Below are positions 7,156 through 15,610 of a stretch of DNA of 64,000 nt, in pieces. Within the stretch, counting starts at the first letter, position 1. The number at the start of each line of letters is the position of its first letter. The position numbers were made by a program, and so were the translations under genes. A model generated the notes under the pieces. That model worked only from the letters and a program-made list of their open reading frames with translations. It had not been told where the DNA came from and made no database searches. Source of the DNA: Christiangramia bathymodioli (lineage in GTDB: Bacteria; Bacteroidota; Bacteroidia; Flavobacteriales; Flavobacteriaceae); NCBI GenBank assembly GCA_009735695.1, contig SRSL01000001.1:496048-560047 (forward strand), written 5' to 3'.

Positions 7156-8433
7156 ATGAAAAATCTTAAAATAGTTTCAGCCCAGGAAGCGGTTTCCAAA
7201 GTAAGATCAAATCATCGGATTTTCTTCCAGGGAGCGGGAATGACCCCAAATGTGTTGATCGATGCCCTTTGTGACCGATATGCTGAACTGCAAAATGTGG
7301 AGATCATCCAGATCCATACCGAAGGTCCCGCACGATACACGGAATTTCCTTTTAAAGAGGCCTTCAGGATCAATAGTTGTTTTGTTGCTGGAAATGTCCG
7401 AAAGGCGGTCAATTCAGATTACGGTGCCTACATTCCAATTTTCGTGAGCGACATTCATCTACTTTTCAGAAAGAACATCCTTCCTCTGGACTGTGCATTC
7501 ATCCAGGTTTCCCCTCCAGACAAACATGGCTTCTGCTCCCTTGGAGTTTCAGTAGACATTAGCCTTCCCGCCATTCAGAATGCAAAAATGGTCATCGCAC
7601 AGATCAACCCCCAGGTGCCGAGAACCCACGGAGACGGGATCATCCATATAGACAGGCTGGACGCGGCAGTAGAAGTAGATCAGCCTATCTACGCTCACCT
7701 TCCATCCGAACCTACGGAAGTGGAAAGGATGATAGGCCGGCATGTGGCAAGTCTGGTTGAGGATGGAGCGACTTTACAAATGGGAATTGGTGGAATCCCA
7801 AACGTGGTACTGAATAATCTTACCAACCATAAAAGACTGGGGATTCATACTGAAATGTTTTCCGATGGAGTTTTGCCTTTAATAGAGAATGGGGTTATTA
7901 CCGGAGAGGAAAAGGAAATCAAGACCGGGAAACTGGTTACCTGCTTTGCGGTTGGATCTCAAAAACTCTATGATTTTATCGATGACAACCCGCTTGTTCA
8001 CTTTAAAGAAGCTGCCTATACCAATGATACGGCTATCATCAGGCAGAATCCCAAGGTGACCGCGATCAACTCAGCTATCGAGATCGATCTCACCGGCCAG
8101 GTTTGTGCAGATACAATTGGAAAGATTCAGTATTCCGGAGTGGGCGGACAAATGGATTTTATTCGCGGCGCCGCACTTTCAGAAGGCGGAAAGGCGATCA
8201 TCGCTATGCCATCTACAACCAGCAAGGGAATTTCGAAGATCGTGCCCTATCTCAAAGAAGGTGCTGGGGTGACCACCACCCGTGCTCATGTACATTATAT
8301 TGCGACCGAATATGGAGTGGTAGATCTGTTTGGAAAGAACCTGAAACAACGTGCAGAGGCTTTGATCTCCATTGCTCATCCAGATCACCGGGAGAGCCTA
8401 TCAGAACAAGCCTTTGAAAGGTTGAACATCTGA
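7156..8433 (+). CDS. Acetyl-CoA hydrolase/transferase family (4-hydroxybutyrate CoA-transferase-like)
   Basis: This 425-residue cytoplasmic enzyme moves or hydrolyses CoA on short-chain acids. The N-terminal half contains FFQGAGMTPNVLIDALCDR; the C-terminal half has the family hallmarks HTEMFSDGV (E at about 233, the position I recall as the nucleophile), INSAIEIDLTGQVCAD, GVGGQMDFIRGA and the TTTRAHVHYIATEYGVVDLFGK stretch near the end. Length is typical (about 420-440). The acid used is not predictable from sequence: acetate, propionate, butyrate or 4-hydroxybutyrate are all possible. It follows the YceI-like gene by 50 bases and may be co-transcribed with the small membrane protein at 8521. 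Confidence 0.88.
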   Translation: MKNLKIVSAQEAVSKVRSNHRIFFQGAGMTPNVLIDALCDRYAELQNVEIIQIHTEGPARYTEFPFKEAFRINSCFVAGNVRKAVNSDYGAYIPIFVSDIHLLFRKNILPLDCAFIQVSPPDKHGFCSLGVSVDISLPAIQNAKMVIAQINPQVPRTHGDGIIHIDRLDAAVEVDQPIYAHLPSEPTEVERMIGRHVASLVEDGATLQMGIGGIPNVVLNNLTNHKRLGIHTEMFSDGVLPLIENGVITGEEKEIKTGKLVTCFAVGSQKLYDFIDDNPLVHFKEAAYTNDTAIIRQNPKVTAINSAIEIDLTGQVCADTIGKIQYSGVGGQMDFIRGAALSEGGKAIIAMPSTTSKGISKIVPYLKEGAGVTTTRAHVHYIATEYGVVDLFGKNLKQRAEALISIAHPDHRESLSEQAFERLNI

Positions 8434-8520
8434 TTAACAAAGCTTCCAAAAGCTGAGGATCGTCATATTTTAGGAGGCTATTGTCTGGTATTTTTACATG
8501 GTAATTAAAAATAATACGCC

Positions 8521-8802
8521 ATGAAATTATACACCAAACTATATGAAGATTTTAATGAAATGTACCTGGGTTATGCCGGATTGGCCATTATCGCCTCCAG
8601 CTGTTTAGGATCGGTAGCCGCCATGTTTATTTTGATGAATGGTCATGGAGTAGCTAATATGTTGCAGTTAATGGCGGTGGTAGTGGTTTGTATGACCTTC
8701 AATGCTGCTGTGCTTGCTCAATTAAAAACCAAATTCGTTTTCAACAGTTTGATAATTAGTCTTCTGGTAAGCACGATATTTATAATCGTAAACCTTCTAT
8801 AA
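8521..8802 (+). CDS. Small integral membrane protein of unknown function
   Basis: The 93-residue product has a short polar N-terminus (MKLYTKLYEDFNEM) and three hydrophobic segments at about 17-42, 46-68 and 72-92. I do not recognise a family. Comparable three-helix proteins are common and uncharacterised in Flavobacteriia. It follows the CoA-transferase gene by 87 bases and is itself followed by a strong terminator at 8832-8886, so it probably ends the transcript that begins near 4575 or 7156. Confidence 0.65.
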   Translation: MKLYTKLYEDFNEMYLGYAGLAIIASSCLGSVAAMFILMNGHGVANMLQLMAVVVVCMTFNAAVLAQLKTKFVFNSLIISLLVSTIFIIVNLL

Positions 8803-8831
8803 AAATAAATTTGAATAAGCCTTTTTTGACA

Positions 8832-8886
8832 GGCCGCCCTTTCTGAATTTCATTGGAGTGATTCGGGAAGGGCGGTCGCTTTTTTA
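8832..8886 (+). terminator. Intrinsic terminator
   Basis: The arms GGCCGCCCTT and AAGGGCGGTC are separated by 26 bases and followed by GC then a T-run. This ends the plus-strand gene group. Confidence 0.8.
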
Positions 8887-8891
8887 GTATT

Positions 8892-8926
8892 GAGTAGTAA
8901 GTAGTGAGTAGTGAGTAGTGAGAAGT
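8892..8926. repeat. 7-bp-register repeat, 5 units (GAGTAGT)
   Basis: GAGTAGT, AAGTAGT, GAGTAGT, GAGTAGT and GAGAAGT run in unbroken 7-bp phase directly after the terminator. Confidence 0.8.
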
Positions 8927-8974
8927 TAGATTTTGGAAGTACGAATTACGAATAATTATTTCCACAGAATAATG

Positions 8975-8995
8975 TAGACTGTAGACTGTAGACTG
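8975..8995. repeat. 7-bp tandem repeat, 3 units (TAGACTG)
   Basis: Three perfect TAGACTG heptamers lie just before the 119-bp tandem repeat. The same heptamer is repeated three times again at 9348-9368, on the other side of it. Confidence 0.8.
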
Positions 8996-9002
8996 AATGG
9001 TA

Positions 9003-9340
9003 AATGTCACCTCGAGCACTTCGGCTACGCTCAGTATAGACTCCGTAGAGAAGAAAGCGAGAGGTCTTTGGCCACGAATGCCCGGATAAATTATAGCCTG
9101 AAATAGTTCCGAAACAAAATTAATGTCAGTTCAAGCACTTCGCCTACGCTCAGTACAGGCTCCGTCGAAACTAAAACGAGAGATCTTTCGCCACGAATGC
9201 ACGGATAAATTATAGCGTGAAATAGTTCATAAACAAAATTTATGTCAGTTCAAGCAATTCGCCTACCCGCAGTAAAGGCTCCTCGACAAGAAAAAGCGAG
9301 AGGTCCTTTGCCAAGAATGCACGAATAATTTTGCATTACC
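9003..9340. repeat. 119-bp tandem repeat, about 2.8 copies
   Basis: Copies start at 9004, 9123 and 9242, an exact 119-bp period. Each begins ATGTCA followed by a CTTCG/ACGCTCAGTA motif, then GCGAGAGGTCTTT, CCACGAATGC and (in copies 1 and 2) GAAATAGTTC. The opening and GAGAGGTCT parts match the dispersed GTCATTTCGA...GAGAAATC element class. I see no coding content. The array lies within the 759-base gene-free stretch 8803-9561, which otherwise holds heptamer arrays, three hairpins and a tRNA fragment. Confidence 0.9.
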
Positions 9341-9347
9341 TATTCGG

Positions 9348-9410
9348 TAGACTGTAGACTGTAGACTGAAAACTGTTTACTGAATACTGTTTACTGAATA
9401 CTGCAAACTA
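9348..9410. repeat. 7-bp-register repeat, 9 units (NNNACTG)
   Basis: TAGACTG three times, then AAAACTG, TTTACTG, AATACTG, TTTACTG, AATACTG and CAAACTA, all in 7-bp phase. Only the last four bases are conserved, while the first three vary. Confidence 0.85.
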
Positions 9411-9442
9411 AAAAAGCCCAAACTTTTCAGTTTGGGCTTTTT
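9411..9442. terminator. Intrinsic terminator, bidirectional
   Basis: AAAAAGCCCAAAC and GTTTGGGCTTTTT form a 13-bp perfect stem around a 6-base loop, with A/T runs at both ends. It lies next to the stray tRNA-Gln 3' fragment and may be the terminator of a lost second tRNA gene copy. Confidence 0.85.
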
Positions 9443-9461
9443 GTTGGCCTAACTAGGGCTC
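9441..9461 (-). pseudogene. Fragment matching the 3' end of the adjacent tRNA-Gln
   Basis: TTGTTGGCCTA plus CTAGGGCTC matches 9559-9578 at the 3' end of tRNA-Gln (acceptor arm and T-arm part) with one inserted A. Homology stops at CTC. It is followed by CCCGATC...GATCGGG, a separate inverted repeat (9462-9490). It could be the remnant of a deleted tandem tRNA or an attachment-site scar. Confidence 0.65.
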
Positions 9462-9522
9462 CCCGATCCTCCGCTGTCGCTATGATCGGGATAAACTTCT
9501 CGCCCTTCAAAATTCTGCATAA

Positions 9523-9552
9523 AAAAACCCGAACCTTGCGGATCGGGTTTTT
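9523..9552 (-). terminator. Intrinsic terminator of tRNA-Gln
   Basis: AAAAACCCGA and TCGGGTTTTT make a 10-bp stem around a 10-base loop, 10 bases beyond the tRNA 3' end on the minus strand. Confidence 0.85.
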
Positions 9553-9561
9553 AGCACTTTG

Positions 9562-9634
9562 TTGGCCTACTAGGGCTCGAACCTAGACTCTTCTGGACCA
9601 AAACCAGACGTGTTGCCAGTTACACCATAGGCCA
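9562..9634 (-). tRNA. tRNA-Gln (anticodon UUG)
   Basis: On the minus strand a full cloverleaf can be drawn: acceptor stem TGGCCTA/TAGGCCA (7 bp, perfect), anticodon stem TCTGG/CCAGA around loop TTTTGGT (anticodon TTG), and T-arm CTAGG-TTCGAGC-CCTAG. CCA is not encoded. Promoter boxes lie at 9652-9682 and a terminator at 9523-9552, so this is a single-gene transcript. Confidence 0.95.
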
Positions 9635-9651
9635 ATGCTTAAATGCGGATG

Positions 9652-9682
9652 CAAATTTAAAACAAACTTTAATTTACACAAA
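9652..9682 (-). promoter_or_regulatory. Bacteroidota-type promoter of tRNA-Gln
   Basis: On the minus strand TTTG (9682-9679), a 19-base spacer, then TAAATTTG (9659-9652) matches TTTG-N19-TANNTTTG exactly. The tRNA 5' end is 17 bases downstream of the second box. Confidence 0.85.
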
Positions 9683-9847
9683 CCTTTTTCAAATATTTTT
9701 CTGGAAAAATTTTAGAAATCTGGCGTTGTTTTCACTGGCCGATTCATTTTCAGGGCTTTTCAAAATAAATGCTTTTATCTCCCGTTTTGAAAGCATTCAG
9801 CATTTTATTATTAAATTCGCCACTTTAGTAGAACTACACGAGTATTT

Positions 9848-12800
9848 ATGACAGATTTTAACTTTAGTAAGTGGAACAAAATCCTGGGATGGCTGGTTTT
9901 TGTGATCGCTTTGACTACCTATACGCTTACTCTTGAGCCAACGGCAAGTTTCTGGGATGCCGGTGAATACATAGCAACTTCTGCCAATCTTGAAGTAGGT
10001 CACCCGCCCGGTGCTCCTTTTTACCAGATGATGGGTGCTTTTTTCGCGACCTTTGCACCAGATGATGGGTCGGTGGCACTCATGATCAATTTCATGTCGG
10101 GCTTTGCCAGTGCGGTAGCCATCATGTTCATGTTCTGGTCGATCAGCATCCTGGTCTTAAAGATCGCGGTACCGGTTAAAAAACTAAGTCCGTCGCGAAA
10201 AATGGCAGTTCTGGGAAGTTCCCTGGTGGGATCCCTGGCCTTTTGCTTTAGCGACAGTTTCTGGTTCAATGCGGTGGAAGCTGAAGTTTACGCCATGGCC
10301 GCCTGCTTTATGTCGGTCATGTTCTACCTGGGATTACTGTGGGAGCGAGATATGTTCAAACCTCGCGGAAACCGCTGGATCATACTGATATCACTGGTGA
10401 TCGGACTATCCTTTGGAGTTCACTTTATGGGCTTGCTCACCCTTCCGGCGATAGGTTTTCTGTATTTCTTTAAGAACTACCCTAAGGTAACCGTCAAGAA
10501 TTTCATCATTGCCAATATAGTAGTGGTAGCCGTGTTGATGTTCATTTTTAAGTTGCTCCTGCCCTACACGCTTACTTTCTTTTCGGCTTCTGAACTGTTC
10601 TTTACGAACAATCTTGGAATGCCGTTCAATACAGGAACCATCATCGCCCTGCTGGTGATCATTGCGGCATTCTATTTTCTGATCAACTATACCCGAAAAA
10701 AAGAATACTATAAATACAACACGCTGCTACTTTGCGTACTTTTTGTACTCATAGGTTTTTCCAGCTGGGTTATGCTTCCCATACGTAGTAATGCTCCAAC
10801 AGTGATCAATGAAAATAGTCCGGATAACGCCAGGGAATTGCTGGCCTATTATAACCGGGAACAATATGGAGAAACCCATCTTTTCTACGGACCGCAATGG
10901 ACCGAAATGTATGCTGGTCTGGACCCGGACAATCCGTATGAGGATGCCAAACCCAAATATGAAAAAGACGAGGAGCTAGGAAAGTACGTGATCGTGAACG
11001 ATTACAAGAATGCCAAGCAAAACCTGGACGACGATCATAAAGCTGTGCTCCCAAGAATGTGGAGTACCGAGCATGCGGTGAACTATATGGAATTCACCGG
11101 TCCGCTGGACTTCACCGTAAAACCTGAATATCAAAGCGAGGAAAGGCTTATCTCGGCGGTAAACGAATTCAAGAATCAATATTCAAGAGGCGAGCGAAGC
11201 CTGGAAGATTACCACGAATTCCTGCGGCAGTTCAGCGATTACCTGGATGTGCAAAAACCGAGTTTCGGCGAAAATATGGGCTATCTTTTCGAATACCAGA
11301 TAGGCTATATGTACTGGAGATATTTTATGTGGAATTTCGTGGGCCGTCAGGACGACGTTCAGGGAAAATACAGCGACCTCCACGGAAACTGGCTTAGTGG
11401 CATCGACTTCATTGACGAAATGCACCTGGGATCCCAGGAAGATTTGCCAAGTGACGCTAAAGAAAACAAAGCCCGGAATACCTATTATTTCCTTCCGCTA
11501 ATCCTTGGACTCATCGGGCTGATCTTTCATTTAAAAAGAGACAAAAAGAGTTTCTGGGTTTTAATGGTATTTTTCCTGTTTACCGGAATTGCCCTTAAGA
11601 TCTACCTGAATGAAAGACCCTTTGAACCTCGCGAAAGGGATTACGCCCTGGTAGGTTCGTTCTACGTTTTTGCCATGTGGATAGGCTTCGGCGTTTACGC
11701 TCTATTTGATAAACTGAAGGCTTCCATAAGTCCCAAAATTGTAGCGCCGGTGGTGATCGCCGGAAGTTTGCTGTGCGTTCCGGTACTAATGGCTTCAGAA
11801 AACTGGGACGATCATGATAGGTCCGGAAGAGACACCGCCTTCATCATGGCTAAGATGTACCTCGATTCGGTAGATGAGAACGGGATCCTGTTTACTATTG
11901 GAGACAACGATACCTTTGCCTTGTGGTATGTTCAGCAGATCGAGAAATACCGAACCGATGTTCGAATCGTAAACACCAGCCTGCTGGCAACCGACTGGTA
12001 TATAGACCAGATGAAACGGAAAGCTTTTGAAAGCGATCCGGTGCCATCACAGCTCGACAATGAATTCTACAACGGGAAAAACGACGCGATCTTCCTGAGA
12101 GAAGTTACTCAGGACACCATTCTTATTGATACCTGGATGAATTATATCGAAAATGATGATCCGCGTACCCAGGCTGAGCTTCAAAGCGGAACCATGATCA
12201 ATACCTTCCCATCCAGATATGTACGTATTCCTGTAGACAAACAAACCGTCCTGGAAAATAATATCGTGGATGAGTCGGAAGCAGATGAGATCGTGGATCA
12301 TATCGATATCGAGATCGGTACGCAGGTGCTTTACAAGAACAGGCTGCTAATGCTGGATATACTGGCTAATAACGACTGGAAAAGACCTATTTATTTTACC
12401 GGCGGAAGCTTTGGAGACGAGGATTACCTTTGGATGAAGGATTATTTACAGCTGGAAGGAGTCACCTATAAACTGGTGCCTATAAAAACCCCGCTAGATC
12501 CTAGAAACCCATTCGATATGGGACGGGTGAATACCGAAAAGATGTATAATATCGTAAAGAACTGGGATTGGGGCAATATGGGATCGCCAGATATTTATCA
12601 CGATCCGGAAACCCGCAAGAATTCCATCACTTACCGAAGCAACCTCGCCAGGCTGGTAGAGAACCTGCTAACCGAGGGAGATACCATCCACGCGAAGGAG
12701 ATCCTCGATCTTGGAATGGAAAATATGCCGGTAGAATATTACGATTATTACACCCTGCTCGAACCCTTTATCAGTGGTTATTATGAGGTTAACGAGCCGG

Positions 12801-13159
12801 AAAAAGCGAGAGAGATCTGGGAAAAGGTCGTAACCAAACACCAGGAAAATCTTCGATTCTTCAGCAACTGGGATGTAGACAGGCAGTATTTGTATGCCGA
12901 TGAGATCATCACAGAAATGGAACGTTACCGCGGACTGGTAAACCTCCTTTCAGTTTATGAAGATCCTGAAACGGTGCGGGAAAAAGCTGAAGAATTCAAT
13001 TCTTACCTGAAATTGTTCAGGCATTTCTATCGGGAAGACGAGGAAATGGAAACATCATCTTTTGAAGACCAGTTGAACGAAGAGCTATTACAACAAGGCC
13101 TGGATGGCAGTGAACCTGCCACCCTGGATTCCATGGGAATGGATTCTCTGGAGGAATAA
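9848..13159 (+). CDS. DUF2723 family integral membrane protein (glycosyltransferase-C-like)
   Basis: The 1103-residue product starts with the DUF2723 signature: a first membrane helix, then EPTASFWDAGEYIATSANLEVGHPPGAPFYQM, where the Asp-Glu pair after the first helix resembles the catalytic loop of GT-C/protein-O-mannosyltransferase-like enzymes. About ten membrane helices occupy residues 10-330 and a second group lies near 545-650; the rest is a soluble C-terminal domain of about 450 residues. The family is found mainly in Bacteroidota and is thought to transfer sugars from a lipid carrier in the envelope (inference from fold). The acidic tail (EDEEMETSSFEDQLNEE) is unremarkable. The downstream deacetylase may share its transcript, but a weak terminator lies between them. 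Confidence 0.88.
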   Translation: MTDFNFSKWNKILGWLVFVIALTTYTLTLEPTASFWDAGEYIATSANLEVGHPPGAPFYQMMGAFFATFAPDDGSVALMINFMSGFASAVAIMFMFWSISILVLKIAVPVKKLSPSRKMAVLGSSLVGSLAFCFSDSFWFNAVEAEVYAMAACFMSVMFYLGLLWERDMFKPRGNRWIILISLVIGLSFGVHFMGLLTLPAIGFLYFFKNYPKVTVKNFIIANIVVVAVLMFIFKLLLPYTLTFFSASELFFTNNLGMPFNTGTIIALLVIIAAFYFLINYTRKKEYYKYNTLLLCVLFVLIGFSSWVMLPIRSNAPTVINENSPDNARELLAYYNREQYGETHLFYGPQWTEMYAGLDPDNPYEDAKPKYEKDEELGKYVIVNDYKNAKQNLDDDHKAVLPRMWSTEHAVNYMEFTGPLDFTVKPEYQSEERLISAVNEFKNQYSRGERSLEDYHEFLRQFSDYLDVQKPSFGENMGYLFEYQIGYMYWRYFMWNFVGRQDDVQGKYSDLHGNWLSGIDFIDEMHLGSQEDLPSDAKENKARNTYYFLPLILGLIGLIFHLKRDKKSFWVLMVFFLFTGIALKIYLNERPFEPRERDYALVGSFYVFAMWIGFGVYALFDKLKASISPKIVAPVVIAGSLLCVPVLMASENWDDHDRSGRDTAFIMAKMYLDSVDENGILFTIGDNDTFALWYVQQIEKYRTDVRIVNTSLLATDWYIDQMKRKAFESDPVPSQLDNEFYNGKNDAIFLREVTQDTILIDTWMNYIENDDPRTQAELQSGTMINTFPSRYVRIPVDKQTVLENNIVDESEADEIVDHIDIEIGTQVLYKNRLLMLDILANNDWKRPIYFTGGSFGDEDYLWMKDYLQLEGVTYKLVPIKTPLDPRNPFDMGRVNTEKMYNIVKNWDWGNMGSPDIYHDPETRKNSITYRSNLARLVENLLTEGDTIHAKEILDLGMENMPVEYYDYYTLLEPFISGYYEVNEPEKAREIWEKVVTKHQENLRFFSNWDVDRQYLYADEIITEMERYRGLVNLLSVYEDPETVREKAEEFNSYLKLFRHFYREDEEMETSSFEDQLNEELLQQGLDGSEPATLDSMGMDSLEE

Positions 13160-13164
13160 AACTT

Positions 13165-13197
13165 AAAAAGAGCTCGCAAATGCGGGCTATTTCTTTT
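13165..13197 (+). terminator. Weak intrinsic terminator between DUF2723 gene and deacetylase
   Basis: AGCTCGCA-AA-TGCGGGCT with one mismatch is followed by ATTTCTTTTT. It overlaps the first ATG of the deacetylase frame, one reason to place that start further in. Confidence 0.55.
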
Positions 13198-13209
13198 TAC
13201 CTTTACCGG

Positions 13210-13902
13210 ATGAAATTGTTCTGGCCAAAATACCCGGAAGCTTTAAAATGGCTGTATCCTAACCGCATATCCAGGCTGGATAATAAAAAGGCGATTTACC
13301 TCACTTTCGATGACGGCCCGGTTCCTGAAGTCACGCCATGGGTTCTGGAAGAACTCAAGAAATACGAAGCTCATGCTACTTTCTTCTGCATAGGCGATAA
13401 TGTGAGAAAACATCCTGAAATATTAGAACGTATTCTAAAAGAAGGACATGCTGTGGGCAATCACACCTTTAATCATTTGAATGGCTGGAAAACTTCCCCT
13501 CAGGAATATATCGAAAATACACTGAAAGCTGAGGAGGCCATGAACTACAGCTCCCAGCAGCAACCCAAATCCCTGTCAGAATTAACCAGTATCCAACTCC
13601 CAACTCCTAACTACCCACTCTTCCGTCCTCCCTATGGACGCATCAAAAACTCGCAGGCCAGAAAACTTCAGCAACTCAATTTTAGACTGGTGATGTGGGA
13701 TGTGATAAGCGGGGATTATGACCAGGAGATTTCAGCTGAAAAATGTTACCAGAATGTGATCAAAAACGCAGTACCGGGAAGTACCATAGTTTTTCACGAC
13801 AGCCTGAAAGCGGAAAAAAACCTGCGTGAAGTTCTTCCGAAGGTGCTTACATATTATTCAGAAAAGGGATTAAAATTCCGAAGTCTTAAAGATGCTCTTT
13901 AA
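13210..13902 (+). CDS. Polysaccharide deacetylase (NodB homology domain)
   Basis: The 230-residue product carries the NodB motifs in order: TFDDGP (32-37, catalytic and metal Asp), TFFCIGDN, the metal-binding HTFNH, and RPPYGR, with VFHD near the end. This is a CE4-type metal-dependent de-N- or de-O-acetylase acting on peptidoglycan or glycans. I chose ATG 13210 (MKLFWPKYPEALKW) over ATG 13180 because the latter lies inside a terminator hairpin and adds ten non-family residues. No signal peptide is evident, so it may be cytoplasmic or exported by other means. The gene ends 17 bases into the convergent thioredoxin-like gene. Confidence 0.88.
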   Translation: MKLFWPKYPEALKWLYPNRISRLDNKKAIYLTFDDGPVPEVTPWVLEELKKYEAHATFFCIGDNVRKHPEILERILKEGHAVGNHTFNHLNGWKTSPQEYIENTLKAEEAMNYSSQQQPKSLSELTSIQLPTPNYPLFRPPYGRIKNSQARKLQQLNFRLVMWDVISGDYDQEISAEKCYQNVIKNAVPGSTIVFHDSLKAEKNLREVLPKVLTYYSEKGLKFRSLKDAL

Positions 13903-14182
13903 GTAAAGCTATGAGGGTGTTGGCGTCCTGTTCTCCGCTATGTCTCCATTTCATTTCCCCCGATTTATAGATCATCAGGGTAGGCAGGCCTTTTACCCGA
14001 AGCGCTTCAGCCAGTTGTGAATTCTTATCCACATCTATTTTGATCACTTTTGCCTTATCGCCCATGGCTGCCGCTACATCGCGAAGCACCGGGTGCATGG
14101 CTACCGAAGATTCGTTCCACTCGGTGTAAAAATCGAGCAATACCGGGATCTTAAGATCTACTAATTCGCCAAATTTCGACAT
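13886..14182 (-). CDS. Thioredoxin-fold protein lacking the CxxC active site
   Basis: This 98-residue single-domain protein has the thioredoxin layout: VLLDFYTEW (where thioredoxin has VLVDFWAxWC), KAKVIKIDVDKN, cis-Pro loop GLPTLMIYKSG, and a closing helix. At the active site WCGPC is replaced by WNESS, so there is no redox cysteine. The retained fold with loss of both cysteines implies a structural or binding role. Family members like this are usually annotated simply as thioredoxin family. It overlaps the deacetylase gene tail to tail by 17 bases and lies 74 bases downstream of the metallophosphoesterase stop on the other side. Confidence 0.85.
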   Translation of the reverse strand: MSKFGELVDLKIPVLLDFYTEWNESSVAMHPVLRDVAAAMGDKAKVIKIDVDKNSQLAEALRVKGLPTLMIYKSGEMKWRHSGEQDANTLIALLKEHL

Positions 14183-14255
14183 AATTCAGTATTTAAACCG
14201 GGCTGTGAATATTGCCACCCGGCCAGTTACTATCAAATATAGCAATTTCTACGAA

Positions 14256-15482
14256 TTAAGCGGGTTTAGGACCTTTTTTCAGTTCGATGACGCTTATCTC
14301 CGGCCAGATTCCTACCCGCCCTGGATAAGCCAGGAATCCGAAGCCACGGTTCACATTGATATACCTTCCAGCTTCCTCATAGATCCCGGCCCAGTGTTTA
14401 TATCGATATTGCACCGGACTCCACCTGAACCAGCCCGGAATTTCGATCCCGAATTGCATTCCGTGGGTATGTCCGCTAAGGGTTAGATGATAATGTTTTT
14501 CGTGCTTTTTCACCTCTTCATCCCAGTGAGAAGGATCATGACTGAGCAGCACTTTAAAGTCTTCTTTTGAAACTCCTTCACCTGCTTTTTCCAGGTCTCC
14601 GGCCTTTTTAAAGCCACCTATTCCCCAGTTCTCAACACCCACGAGGGCAATACGCTCACCGTTCTTTTCGATAAAGCGGTTCTCGTTCAGCATCAGGTTC
14701 CAGCCCATTTCAGCATGTGTTTGCTTCAGCTTTTCCAGGTTTTCCTTTTTTGCTTCAGCCGATTCCCAGTTATGATAATCTCCGTAATCATGATTTCCAA
14801 GGATAGAATAGACACCATCCTTTGCGCTCACTCTTGAAAAGACTTCTTTCCAGCCATCCATTTCAGAAGCCAGGTTATTCACGAGGTCCCCGGTAAAAAC
14901 CACGAGGTCTGAATCCTGTTCCTTCAGAAGGTCAACACCGTATTCAATTTTGTTCTTATTATCGAAACTCCCGCTGTGAATGTCGCTTATCTGGCTGATT
15001 CGGTAACCATCAAAGGCATCTGGAAGATCATCGAAGTAGAGTGTATATTTCAGTACCCGGAAATCGTACCTGCCTTTATACATTCCGTAGAGAAGGGAGG
15101 CAAAAGGAATTGCGGCCAATCCAAGCGCGATGGTACTAAGGAATTTACGGCGGGATGGAATCGAAAAACTTTCTGAAGTGCCGAATAGCTTCTGAAAAGT
15201 GGCTACCGGGATTCGCACGATATCCTCACCCAGCATAAAAACCGCCAGCACGATCTTGGAAACAAAAAACGCGAGAAAAAGTCCGATCGCATAACCACGG
15301 TTCCCGCTGAAGGTTCCACCACCCGAAGCCTGGTTGAACTGGTAAATAAGGTTGGCAACTACAAAAAGGGAAATAACAAAATAGGCGATCGCGATCCAGG
15401 TATTTTTAGACAGGCTTCTTACGGCCTGGAAAGCGTAAATATCGATCACGAAATAAATGACCAACAGGATGATCCAGCGCAT
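14256..15482 (-). CDS. Membrane-anchored metallophosphoesterase
   Basis: The 408-residue product has about four membrane helices in residues 1-135 and then a calcineurin-like phosphoesterase domain with all five metal-binding blocks: SDIHSG, FTGDLVNN, ILGNHDYGDY, LLSHDPSHWD and LSGHTHGMQFG. Related membrane-bound enzymes of the YkuE/YaeI type remove UDP-sugar lipids or phospholipid head groups, but the substrate here is open. It is transcribed alone. The terminator of the next operon (15558-15590) lies just upstream of its start. ATG at 15482-15480. Confidence 0.88.
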   Translation of the reverse strand: MRWIILLVIYFVIDIYAFQAVRSLSKNTWIAIAYFVISLFVVANLIYQFNQASGGGTFSGNRGYAIGLFLAFFVSKIVLAVFMLGEDIVRIPVATFQKLFGTSESFSIPSRRKFLSTIALGLAAIPFASLLYGMYKGRYDFRVLKYTLYFDDLPDAFDGYRISQISDIHSGSFDNKNKIEYGVDLLKEQDSDLVVFTGDLVNNLASEMDGWKEVFSRVSAKDGVYSILGNHDYGDYHNWESAEAKKENLEKLKQTHAEMGWNLMLNENRFIEKNGERIALVGVENWGIGGFKKAGDLEKAGEGVSKEDFKVLLSHDPSHWDEEVKKHEKHYHLTLSGHTHGMQFGIEIPGWFRWSPVQYRYKHWAGIYEEAGRYINVNRGFGFLAYPGRVGIWPEISVIELKKGPKPA

Positions 15483-15557
15483 GGCAATTTTTTTTGCTAA
15501 TATAAAGTGAATCTCGATGCTGGATCCAAATACCTGCTCATTTTATCTGATAACAAA

Positions 15558-15590
15558 ATAGGCAGGACAAATAATTTATGCCCTGCCTAT
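15558..15590 (-). terminator. Intrinsic terminator of the bdhA gene group
   Basis: ATAGGCAGG and CCTGCCTAT form a 9-bp perfect stem with a T-run on the minus strand, 21 bases after the 3-hydroxybutyrate dehydrogenase stop. Confidence 0.8.
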
Positions 15591-15610
15591 CAACCTAAAC
15601 AAACTATTAA

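Noticed and set aside
13180-13209. Upstream ATG for the polysaccharide deacetylase
   Set aside because: It lies inside a terminator hairpin of the previous gene and adds ten residues not expected at the start of the domain; ATG 13210 is preferred.
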